Source: a bacterium
GTDB taxonomy: Bacteria > Bacillota > Clostridia > Oscillospirales > Acutalibacteraceae
DNA: 7,634 nucleotides
Assembly (NCBI GenBank): GCA_020625635.1
Contig: JAHLBL010000076.1
Location: 1 to 7,634 of the forward strand
Direction of reading: 5' to 3'
Shown: positions 1 to 6,030 of the stretch, piece by piece
How the letters are laid out: every line of letters starts with the position of its first letter
How positions within the stretch are numbered: position 1 is the stretch's first letter
Made by a program: the position numbers and the translations under genes
The notes under the pieces: generated by a model
Told to the model about the DNA's origin: nothing
Seen by the model: only the letters and a program-made list of their open reading frames with translations
Database searches by the model: none

Positions 1-1703
1 AACTCGATACCCTGACCGATTCGGATAGGACCTGAGCCGAATACGATCACTGTCTTTTTGTCGCTGTTTCTTTCCTTTATAAACTCCTCTGCCTCGTTCT
101 CGCTGTCGTAGGTCGAGTAGAAATACGGCGTCTCGGCGTTGAACTCGGCAGCGCAGGTATCAACCATCTTAAATACGGGCACGAGGGGATTCTCCACCTT
201 CTGACCGCTGAACTTCTCGATAGTGCGGTCGAGGAAGCCCATATTCTTGGCTTCTCTGTAGAGCTGTTCGGTGAGCTCGTTTTTCTTCAGAGCCTCGCCG
301 ACCTTTGCGATGTTGATAAGCTTCTCGAGGAACCACTCGTCAATCAGTGTGATTTCGTGAATGGTGTCGACAGAAATGCCGCGTTTAAGCGCCTCGTAGA
401 CACAGAACATACGCAGATCGTCGCAGACGTGCAGACGCTCTCTGATTTCGTCGTCGGTCATCTCGGCGAACATCTCGTCGTCCATTGTGTCGTGGGATAT
501 CTCCGCGCCTCTGACAGCCTTCATCATAGCCTGCTCAAAGGTCGGAGCAATAGCCATAACCTCGCCCGTAGCCTTCATCTGGGTTCCGAGCGAACGCTTG
601 GCGTACACAAATTTATCGAAAGGCCATTTCGGGAGCTTTACAACCACGTAGTCGAGCGCGGGCTCGAAGCAGGCGTAGGTAGAACCCGTAACGGCGTTCT
701 TGATTTCGTTGAGAGTGTAGCCGATCGCGATTTTAGCCGCGACCTTAGCTATAGGATAACCCGTAGCCTTTGACGCGAGTGCCGAGGAACGGGAAACACG
801 GGGGTTGACCTCAATAACGGCGTACTCAAAGCTTTCGGGGTTGAGCGCAAACTGACAGTTACAGCCGCCCTCTACCTTGAGCGCGGAAATAATGTCGAGA
901 GCCGCGGAGCGGAGCATCTGATACTCCTTGTCCGCGAGAGTTACGGCGGGAGCGATTACGATGGAGTCGCCCGTGTGAACGCCTACGGGGTCGAAGTTCT
1001 CCATCGAGCAGACGGTGATCACATTGCCGAGCGAGTCGCGCATAACCTCAAACTCGATTTCCTTCCAGCCCGCGATACATCTCTCGATAAGGCACTGCGT
1101 AATCGGAGAGAGTTCGAGACCGTTGGAGGTGATTTCGCGCAGCTCCTCCTCGTTGTTTACGATACCGCCGCCTGTTCCGCCGAGCGTGAACGCGGGACGG
1201 ACGATAACGGGGTAGCCGATTTCGTTCGCGAAGTCAACGGCAGCCTCGACGTCATTTACAACGACTGAGGGGATGACAGGCTGACCGATTTCGATCATGG
1301 TGTCCTTGAACATCTGTCTGTCCTCAGCCTTGTCGATAGTCTCGGGCACAGCTCCGAGGAGCTTAACGCCGTACTTGTCGAGGAAGCCTTCCTTAGCGAG
1401 CTGCATAGAGAGCGTAAGTCCTGTCTGTCCGCCGAGGGTGGAGAGCAGGGAGTCGGGACGCTCCTTTATGATGATTCTTTTTACGATTTCCAGTGTAAGC
1501 GGCTCAATATAGACCTTATCCGCCATAGCGTTGTCCGTCATAATGGTAGCGGGGTTTGAGTTTACGAGGATTACCTCGAGTCCCTCCTCCTTGAGCGCGC
1601 GGCACGCCTGTGTGCCCGCGTAGTCAAACTCGGCGGCCTGTCCGATAACGATAGGTCCCGAACCGATTACCATTACTCTTTTAATATCAGATTTCAGCGG
1701 CAT
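1..1703 (-). CDS. carB: Carbamoyl-phosphate synthase large subunit, N-terminal 567 residues (runs off the window)
   Basis: CarB makes carbamoyl phosphate from bicarbonate, two ATP and ammonia that CarA releases from glutamine; it acts in the cytoplasm for pyrimidine and arginine synthesis. The frame is open from the ATG at 1703 to the left edge and ends inside a codon after residue 567, so the C-terminal part is outside the window. The N-terminal half shows GSGPIVIGQ (residues 14-22), SNPATIMTD (49-57), LGGQTG (90-95) and the glycine-rich ATP-grasp stretch RPAFTLGGTGGG (169-180). The start of the second, duplicated synthetase half is visible as GSGPIRIGQ (556-564), where family members have it. 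The full protein should be about 1,060-1,070 residues. AAAGGA lies 8 bases before the start (1712-1717). It follows carA after 58 bp, with no terminator seen between them. No frameshift or stop was found. Confidence 0.97.
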   Translation of the reverse strand, partial: MPLKSDIKRVMVIGSGPIVIGQAAEFDYAGTQACRALKEEGLEVILVNSNPATIMTDNAMADKVYIEPLTLEIVKRIIIKERPDSLLSTLGGQTGLTLSMQLAKEGFLDKYGVKLLGAVPETIDKAEDRQMFKDTMIEIGQPVIPSVVVNDVEAAVDFANEIGYPVIVRPAFTLGGTGGGIVNNEEELREITSNGLELSPITQCLIERCIAGWKEIEFEVMRDSLGNVITVCSMENFDPVGVHTGDSIVIAPAVTLADKEYQMLRSAALDIISALKVEGGCNCQFALNPESFEYAVIEVNPRVSRSSALASKATGYPIAKVAAKIAIGYTLNEIKNAVTGSTYACFEPALDYVVVKLPKWPFDKFVYAKRSLGTQMKATGEVMAIAPTFEQAMMKAVRGAEISHDTMDDEMFAEMTDDEIRERLHVCDDLRMFCVYEALKRGISVDTIHEITLIDEWFLEKLINIAKVGEALKKNELTEQLYREAKNMGFLDRTIEKFSGQKVENPLVPVFKMVDTCAAEFNAETPYFYSTYDSENEAEEFIKERNSDKKTVIVFGSGPIRIGQGIE

Positions 1704-1761
1704 ATTATCATTCCTTTATAATTACTACTTTTAAACTATATATCCAATTTCAAAGGGACGT

Positions 1762-2847
1762 TTACTGCTTTTTATGCTCGTCAATCATCCCGATAAACCT
1801 GTCGAACAGGAAGGCTGTATCTCTCGGTCCGCCGCACGCCTCGGGGTGGAACTGGACGGAGAAGGCGGGCATATCGGTATAGTTGATACCCTCGCAGGTT
1901 CCGTCGTTGCCGTTTACGAAGCTAACCTCGGCGTTTGAGGGAACGGAGTCGTTGATGACCGCGTAGCCGTGGTTCTGGGAGGTTATGTAAACTCTGTCGG
2001 TCGCGACCTCCTTCGCGGGCTGGTTCGCGCCGCGGTGACCGTAGTGGAGCTTTTCGGTCTTCGCTCCCTGAGAGAGCGCGAGGAGCTGATGTCCGAGGCA
2101 GATACCGAAGGTCGGAATCTTTTTCTCGCAGAGTTTCTTCAGCGTTGCGATAGCCTCCGTATTCTCCTGCGGGTCTCCGGGACCGTTCGAGAGCATAATG
2201 CCGTCAGGGTTCATAGCTAAAATATCCTCGGCGCTTGTGTTATAGGGCACGACCGTGAGGTCGCAGCCGCGCTTTACAAGCTCGCGTCCGATATTGTGCT
2301 TAGCGCCGTAGTCGATAAGCACTACGCTGCGCTCGGGATTCTCGGCGGAGAAGCGCATAACCTCGGAGGTCGAGGTCGAGCTTACCGCCTCGGTCACACG
2401 ATAGGGCTTGATCTCCTCAATATCCTTTTCGAGGTTGTCAAGCGTATATGTGAGCTTGCAGTTCATAACACCGTACTCGCGCACGATCCTCGTCAGCGCG
2501 CGGGTGTCGAGGTCGTACATAGCGGGTATATCGGCACTTTTTAAAAAAGTGTCAAGATCCCCCTCGCAACGGAAGTTGCTGGGAGCTTGGCACCAGTTTC
2601 TTACAATATAGGCTTTAAGAGCGGGAGACTTGCTCTCGAAATCGGAGGGAATTACCCCGTAGTTACCGATAAGAGGGAATGTCTGAATAACAACCTGACC
2701 GTAATAGCTGGGGTCGGTAAGTGTCTCAAGATAGCCTGTCATCGCTGTGGTAAAGACAAGCTCTCCCGTGGTTTCTTTTTCGGCGCCGAAGGCTTTACCC
2801 TCGAAATAAGTGCCGTTTTCCAAAATCAGGTACGCGGTTTTACTCAT
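1762..2847 (-). CDS. carA: Carbamoyl-phosphate synthase small (glutaminase) subunit
   Basis: CarA hydrolyses glutamine and channels the ammonia to CarB. The 361 residues match the usual CarA length of about 350-380. The N-terminal small-subunit domain covers roughly residues 1-150, with TTAMTGYLETLTDPSYYGQ (33-51), GNYGV (61-65) and DTRALTR (114-120). The C-terminal class I glutamine amidotransferase domain covers roughly 173-355. It shows NGPGDP (221-226), the nucleophile elbow GICLGHQ with catalytic Cys250, and FHPEA (333-337), which supplies catalytic His334 and Glu336. All key residues are present. A GGAAAGG ribosome binding site (2858-2864) lies 10 bases before the ATG at 2847. Another ATG at 2855 is only 2 bases from that site and is out of frame, so 2847 is the start. 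It lies between the ANTAR gene (76 bp upstream) and carB (58 bp downstream), all on one strand. Confidence 0.98.
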   Translation of the reverse strand: MSKTAYLILENGTYFEGKAFGAEKETTGELVFTTAMTGYLETLTDPSYYGQVVIQTFPLIGNYGVIPSDFESKSPALKAYIVRNWCQAPSNFRCEGDLDTFLKSADIPAMYDLDTRALTRIVREYGVMNCKLTYTLDNLEKDIEEIKPYRVTEAVSSTSTSEVMRFSAENPERSVVLIDYGAKHNIGRELVKRGCDLTVVPYNTSAEDILAMNPDGIMLSNGPGDPQENTEAIATLKKLCEKKIPTFGICLGHQLLALSQGAKTEKLHYGHRGANQPAKEVATDRVYITSQNHGYAVINDSVPSNAEVSFVNGNDGTCEGINYTDMPAFSVQFHPEACGGPRDTAFLFDRFIGMIDEHKKQ

Positions 2848-2864
2848 ATTTTCATAGCCTTTCC

Positions 2865-2911
2865 GCCCACGTAATTCTTCTGCGCTCCGCCGCCGTGGGC
2901 TGGCTCGGAGC
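2865..2911 (-). promoter_or_regulatory. Two mutually exclusive stem-loops before carA
   Basis: On the minus strand the spacer between the ANTAR gene and carA can form two competing hairpins. The first pairs GCTCCG with CGGAGC (window positions 2906-2911 with 2884-2889). The second pairs GCCCACG with CGTGGGC (2894-2900 with 2865-2871), a perfect 7-bp stem. One arm of the second lies in the loop of the first, so both cannot form as simple hairpins. The second stem directly abuts the carA ribosome binding site (2858-2864). No U-run follows either, so neither looks like a terminator. A translational control role is only an inference; these could be chance structures in a GC-rich spacer. Confidence 0.35.
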
Positions 2912-2923
2912 AGAGGAGACAGG

Positions 2924-3502
2924 TCAGTTCTCGTAAGTCCTTATGACCTGCTTTGCGATATTGAGCTTACTGGTGCGAAGGTTCATCGCCTGCTTTTCAA
3001 GGTAGCGGTGAGCCTGCTGCTCAGACATAGTGAGGCACTGCACAAGCAGCAGCTTCGCCCTGTTGATTACCTTTATTTCCTCAAGCTCGTTTTTGAGCCT
3101 TTCGTTCTCACGCTGAGCGGAGAGCATACGCTCCTTGAAGCTGTGGGAAAACACAAGATAATTATGAAGCAGCCGTTTGTTAATCGGGCGGCTCACTACA
3201 AGAACGCCGTGGCTGTCAACAAGGTCGAACGCATCCATCGCCCTGTCCTTAGCGACTAAAAGCACAACGCAGGATTTTGTATTGTCAGCGCAGCGGGCGG
3301 AGAAGCCCAGACCGTTTTCCTCGCTGAGAGGAGCGTTGACAAGTATAAGGTCAAAATCCGTCTGATCGATAAGCTTTTCGGCGTCGGATACGGAAGTTGT
3401 GCAGTGAATATCGTCAAAGTCATCCTTGACGAGCTCTGAAATTGCGTCCAGACCGTTTTCGGTTCTGGAAATAATTAAAGCTCTTTTCATTGATTTCACC
3501 AT
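2924..3502 (-). CDS. ANTAR-domain RNA-binding regulator with a degenerate receiver domain
   Basis: This is a 192-residue protein in three parts. Residues 6-110 are a receiver-like domain. A charged, probably coiled-coil helix spans about 118-145. The C-terminal ANTAR domain (about 140-190) shows the family pattern INRAKLLLVQ, MSEQQAHRYLEKQAM and NIAKQVI. ANTAR proteins bind paired RNA hairpins in leaders and prevent transcription termination. The receiver is unusual: the phosphorylation-site aspartate is Asn56 (in DLILVNAP), the acidic pair after the first strand reads Ser-Arg (12-13), and the conserved lysine is replaced at Ser104-Arg105-Pro106. It probably does not receive a phosphoryl group. 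The start is either the ATG at 3502 (weak GGAA site) or Met5 at 3490, which fits the family start MKRALI better. It is divergent from glnN, whose leader carries an ANTAR-type hairpin, and it precedes carAB. Its role in glnN control is inferred. Confidence 0.9.
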   Translation of the reverse strand: MVKSMKRALIISRTENGLDAISELVKDDFDDIHCTTSVSDAEKLIDQTDFDLILVNAPLSEENGLGFSARCADNTKSCVVLLVAKDRAMDAFDLVDSHGVLVVSRPINKRLLHNYLVFSHSFKERMLSAQRENERLKNELEEIKVINRAKLLLVQCLTMSEQQAHRYLEKQAMNLRTSKLNIAKQVIRTYEN

Positions 3503-3629
3503 CGCATTATTCCATCGTATTATTTTAATCTATTTATGGCTGAAAGTTATTGCATAATAGAATAATAAAAAATTTTATTTTGCACAAAAATTTGCACATA
3601 ACCGCGCGCGAAAGCATATAATAAAACAC
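3503..3629. promoter_or_regulatory. AT-rich divergent control region between the ANTAR gene and glnN
   Basis: This stretch is much richer in A and T than the genes either side and has no credible coding frame. It must carry the start signals for the leftward ANTAR-carAB unit. One weak leftward candidate reads TTGTGC, 17 bases, TATTCT on the minus strand (about 3559-3587). A rightward TATAAT sits at 3617-3622, with TTGCAC at 3592-3597 at a suboptimal 19-base spacing, so a second glnN start further upstream is possible. An alternating CGCGCGCG tract (3603-3610) interrupts the AT-rich sequence. Individual promoter assignments here are tentative. Confidence 0.45.
3579..3598. repeat. Direct repeat of TTTGCACA, possible operator
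   Basis: The octamer TTTGCACA occurs at 3579-3586 and again at 3591-3598, exactly 12 bases apart, with only A/T sequence between. It lies upstream of the main glnN promoter and overlaps the candidate leftward promoter of the ANTAR gene. Two copies on nearly the same face of the helix could be a binding site for a transcription factor, but no known operator was recognised and chance in AT-rich sequence is possible. Confidence 0.35.
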
Positions 3630-3658
3630 TTGACAAAATCGCCGATACCATTTATACT
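3630..3658 (+). promoter_or_regulatory. Strong sigma-A-type promoter of glnN
   Basis: A perfect -35 box TTGACA (3630-3635) and a near-consensus -10 box TATACT (3653-3658) are separated by the ideal 17 bases. Transcription should start near 3664-3667, giving a leader of only about 70 nucleotides before the glnN ATG at 3735. A promoter this strong, followed at once by an intrinsic terminator, suggests that output is set after initiation, at the termination step. Confidence 0.85.
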
Positions 3659-3670
3659 GTATAGCGATGA

Positions 3671-3688
3671 CACGGCAAAGGCGCTGTG
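3671..3688 (+). promoter_or_regulatory. ANTAR-type antiterminator hairpin in the glnN leader
   Basis: CACGGC (3671-3676) pairs with GCTGTG (3683-3688) in a 6-bp stem with one G-U pair, enclosing the hexaloop AAAGGC (3677-3682). Loop position 1 is A and position 4 is G, the signature established for RNA hairpins bound by ANTAR antiterminators such as EutV. Bases 3682-3688 are also part of the 5' arm of the following terminator, so the two structures exclude each other. An ANTAR gene lies immediately upstream in the opposite direction. Known ANTAR sites have two such hairpins. Only this one is clear, and the predicted start near 3664 leaves no room for another. Function as an antiterminator is inferred. 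Confidence 0.7.
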
Positions 3689-3718
3689 AGCCTCGGCTCG
3701 CGGCGTTTTTTCTTTTTT
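3682..3718 (+). terminator. Intrinsic terminator inside the glnN leader (attenuator)
   Basis: A 10-bp stem pairs 3682-3691 with 3696-3705, contains two G-U pairs and has the four-base loop CTCG. It is followed by TTTTTT, C, TTTTTT (3706-3718). This is a textbook intrinsic terminator, but it lies between the glnN promoter and the glnN ribosome binding site (AAGGAG, 3719-3724), not at the end of a gene. The nearest upstream gene points the other way, so the terminator can only act on glnN leader transcripts. Its 5' arm shares 7 bases with the ANTAR-type hairpin, as expected for a regulated terminator. Confidence 0.9.
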
Positions 3719-3734
3719 AAGGAGAGTAATCAGA

Positions 3735-5828
3735 ATGATAAACGTCCCAAAAATTTTCGGCTCCAACGTATTCAACGACGATGTTATGAGGGAGAGACTT
3801 CCCCAGCCCGTCTACAAGGCTCTTAAAAAGACGATCCACGACGGCGCTACGCTTGACGACAGCGTCGCTAACTCCGTCGCGCACGCGATGAAGGAGTGGG
3901 CTATCGAAAAAGGCTGCACTCACTACACACACTGGTTCCAGCCCCTGACAGGCGTTACCGCTGGTAAGCACGACAGCTTCATAACTCCCGACACCGACGG
4001 CAAGGTTATAATGACCTTCTCGGGCAAGGAGCTGATCAAGGGTGAGCCCGACGCGTCCTCGTTCCCCTCGGGCGGTATCCGCGCCACATTCGAGGCGAGA
4101 GGCTACACCGCATGGGACCCCACCTCCCCCGCCTTCGCTAAGGACGGCACGCTCTACATCCCCACGGCGTTCTGTTCATACACGGGCGAGGTGCTCGACA
4201 AAAAGACTCCTCTGCTCCGCTCGATGGAGAGAATCTCCAAGGAAGCGGTCAGGATCCTCCATCTGTTCGGAAAAACCGACGTAAACCGCGTCGTCACCAC
4301 CGTAGGTCCCGAGCAGGAATACTTCCTTATCGACAAGGACTTATACGACGCGCGTCCCGACCTCAAATTCACGGGCAGAACTCTTTTCGGCGCAAAGGCG
4401 CCCAAGGGACAGGAGCTTGACGACCATTACTTCGGCTCAATCAAAACAAGGGTTTCCGATTTTATGAAGGAGCTCGACAAGGAGCTCTGGTCGTACGGAA
4501 TCCTCGCAAAAACCAAGCACAACGAGGTTGCTCCCTCACAGCACGAGGTAGCGCCCATATTCACTACAACGAACGTGGCAGTCGACCACAACGAGCTTAT
4601 GATGGAGCTGCTCAAGAAAACAGCCGAGAAATTCAACCTCGTCTGCCTGCTCCACGAAAAGCCCTTCGCGGGCGTGAACGGCTCGGGCAAGCACAACAAC
4701 TGGTCGCTCTCGACAAACACGGGCGAGAATCTTCTCAAACCCGGCAAGAAACCCGAGGAGAACATTCAGTTCCTGCTTTTCCTCGCCGCTATCGTAAAGG
4801 CTGTTGACGAATATCAGGATCTGCTCAGGATCTCCGTAGCGTCCGCGGGCAACGATCACCGTCTCGGAGCCAACGAGGCTCCTCCAGCAATCGTGTCCGT
4901 ATTCCTCGGTGATCATCTCGACAAGGTCGTTCACTCTATCGAGGTTGGCGACGAGTACGAGAGCGAGGGCAAGGAAAAGATGGAGCTCGGCGTTGAGGTT
5001 CTTCCCTCTCTCAAGAAGGACACCACTGACCGCAACAGGACCTCGCCGTTCGCCTTTACGGGCAACCGCTTTGAGTTCCGTATGCTCGGCTCCTCCGTAA
5101 ACGTAGCGAGCCCCAACATCGTGCTCAACACCATAGTTGCTCAGGAGCTTAAGGAATTCGCCGACAATCTCGAGAACGCAAAAGACTTTGAAAAGTCGGT
5201 CAAGAGACTTATCAAAAAGACCTTCAACGACCACGACCGCATCATCTTCAACGGCGATAACTACTCCGACGAGTGGGTTGCCGAGGCTGAGCGCCGCGGA
5301 CTTCACAACTTCAAGAGCGTTCCCAAGGCTGTAAGGCACTACATCGACAAGAAGAACATAAAGCTCTTCACCGAGAACAACGTATTCTCACAGCAGGAGA
5401 TGGAAGCGAGATACGAGGTCGACCTCGAGAACTACGCTAAGCTCATCAATATCGAAGCGCTCACTATGATAGATATGGCGAAGAAGGACATCATCCCCTC
5501 CGTCACCGCATATGTAAAGGAGCTCACCGATACGGCTCTCGCGAAAAAGGCTCTCTCCGAGGACATCCCGACTACGCTCGAGACCGCTCTTATCACAAGT
5601 CTGAGCAAGAAGCTCGTCTCCTTCTCCGACAAGGTAGCGGAGCTCGAGAACGATCTTATCAAGGCGGGCGAGCTGACCGGCGATATGCAGGCGTACGCCG
5701 ACTTCTATAACGACGTCGTATTCGCGGATATGCAGTCGCTGCGCGCAATCGGCGACGATATGGAAACCGAGACCGCGTCCGATTTCTGGCCTTATCCCTC
5801 CTACGGCGAAATGCTCTTTGGAGTATAA
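3735..5828 (+). CDS. glnN: Glutamine synthetase, type III
   Basis: This enzyme joins ammonia and glutamate to glutamine using ATP, the main ammonia entry reaction in the cytoplasm. At 697 residues it has the length of GSIII (about 700), clearly longer than GSI or GSII (about 350-470). GSIII-specific stretches include FPSGGIRATFEARGY (110-124). Active-site elements are GPEQEYF (191-197, metal-binding glutamates), HNEVAPSQHEVAP (262-274), NGSGKHNNWS (315-324, the glutamate-binding loop) and the arginine-rich DRNRTSPFAFTGNRFEFR (432-449, ATP and metal binding). All are intact. AAGGAG lies 10 bases before the ATG. Codon use leans strongly to C-ending codons (GAC, AAC, CTC), consistent with high expression. 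It is divergent from the ANTAR gene and has its own promoter, leader terminator and downstream terminator, so it is probably monocistronic. GSIII enzymes are typically dodecamers. Confidence 0.98.
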   Translation: MINVPKIFGSNVFNDDVMRERLPQPVYKALKKTIHDGATLDDSVANSVAHAMKEWAIEKGCTHYTHWFQPLTGVTAGKHDSFITPDTDGKVIMTFSGKELIKGEPDASSFPSGGIRATFEARGYTAWDPTSPAFAKDGTLYIPTAFCSYTGEVLDKKTPLLRSMERISKEAVRILHLFGKTDVNRVVTTVGPEQEYFLIDKDLYDARPDLKFTGRTLFGAKAPKGQELDDHYFGSIKTRVSDFMKELDKELWSYGILAKTKHNEVAPSQHEVAPIFTTTNVAVDHNELMMELLKKTAEKFNLVCLLHEKPFAGVNGSGKHNNWSLSTNTGENLLKPGKKPEENIQFLLFLAAIVKAVDEYQDLLRISVASAGNDHRLGANEAPPAIVSVFLGDHLDKVVHSIEVGDEYESEGKEKMELGVEVLPSLKKDTTDRNRTSPFAFTGNRFEFRMLGSSVNVASPNIVLNTIVAQELKEFADNLENAKDFEKSVKRLIKKTFNDHDRIIFNGDNYSDEWVAEAERRGLHNFKSVPKAVRHYIDKKNIKLFTENNVFSQQEMEARYEVDLENYAKLINIEALTMIDMAKKDIIPSVTAYVKELTDTALAKKALSEDIPTTLETALITSLSKKLVSFSDKVAELENDLIKAGELTGDMQAYADFYNDVVFADMQSLRAIGDDMETETASDFWPYPSYGEMLFGV

Positions 5829-5844
5829 TACACAATCTGTTCAC

Positions 5845-5877
5845 GGGCTGCCGCGCAAGCGACAGCCCTGTTTTGTT
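5845..5877 (+). terminator. Intrinsic terminator after glnN
   Basis: GGGCTG (5845-5850) pairs with CAGCCC (5863-5868). Inside, CGC and GCG (5852-5854, 5859-5861) close a GCAA tetraloop of the stable GNRA type, with one C/A mismatch between the two stem parts. The tail TGTTTTGTT follows. It begins 16 bases after the glnN stop codon and separates glnN transcription from the NSS gene. Confidence 0.88.
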
Positions 5878-5917
5878 ATAAAAAAACACAACATAAATGA
5901 AAATACTGTTACAAATG

Positions 5918-5946
5918 TTGATTTTTTCATATCGTAACGGTATAAT
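5918..5946 (+). promoter_or_regulatory. Promoter of the NSS transporter gene
   Basis: TTGATT (5918-5923) and a perfect TATAAT (5941-5946) are spaced by 17 bases. Transcription should begin near 5953, about 78 bases before the start codon. An inverted repeat GTTAC/GTAAC (5908-5912 and 5934-5938) straddles the -35 box and spacer and could be an operator, though its short arms make this weak. Confidence 0.8.
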
Positions 5947-5961
5947 GTGAATAATTGTATG

Positions 5962-5986
5962 GTTTGCGCTATATTCACACGCAAAC
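5962..5986 (+). promoter_or_regulatory. Stem-loop in the NSS gene leader
   Basis: GTTTGCG (5962-5968) pairs perfectly with CGCAAAC (5980-5986) around an 11-base loop, near the 5' end of the predicted transcript. It is followed by an A-rich stretch, not a U-run, so it is not a terminator. The loop does not fit the ANTAR hexaloop signature. A GAGGAG ribosome binding site (6017-6022) lies further down and is not covered by this stem. It may stabilise the 5' end or mark a factor site; its role is unknown. Confidence 0.4.
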
Positions 5987-6030
5987 AGCAAAAAACAAGG
6001 GGCAACACCCAAAAATGAGGAGAGTTTAAA

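Noticed and set aside
1..1703. A broken or pseudogenised carB
   Set aside because: The frame is open from the ATG to the edge, and the motif of the second half at residues 556-564 is in the same frame as the N-terminal motifs, so it is simply cut by the window edge.
2844..2855. A three-codon frame (ATG AAA ATA TGA) whose stop overlaps the carA start as ATGA, suggesting a leader peptide with translational coupling
   Set aside because: Its ATG is only 2 bases from the GGAAAGG site, too close for good initiation, while the carA ATG has a proper 10-base spacing. Three codons in AT-rich sequence are expected by chance.
3664..3734. A metabolite riboswitch (for example a glutamine-sensing RNA) before glnN
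   Set aside because: The leader is only about 70 nt and is nearly filled by the two overlapping hairpins; there is no room for a known aptamer fold and no recognised conserved core.
3575..3775. A 66-codon minus-strand frame across the glnN promoter and leader
   Set aside because: It covers the strong promoter, the leader terminator and the glnN start, has low-complexity AT-rich composition upstream, and resembles no protein family.
4536..5339. A 267-codon open frame on the minus strand inside glnN, and similar long antisense frames in carB, carA and the NSS gene
   Set aside because: They lie wholly within clear, conserved genes. Their length comes from the C-ending codon bias, which leaves few antisense stops, and their protein sequences show no family motifs.
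5953..6030. The NSS leader as a second ANTAR target
   Set aside because: No hairpin with a six-base loop having A at 1 and G at 4 could be formed, and there is no terminator with a U-run between promoter and gene.
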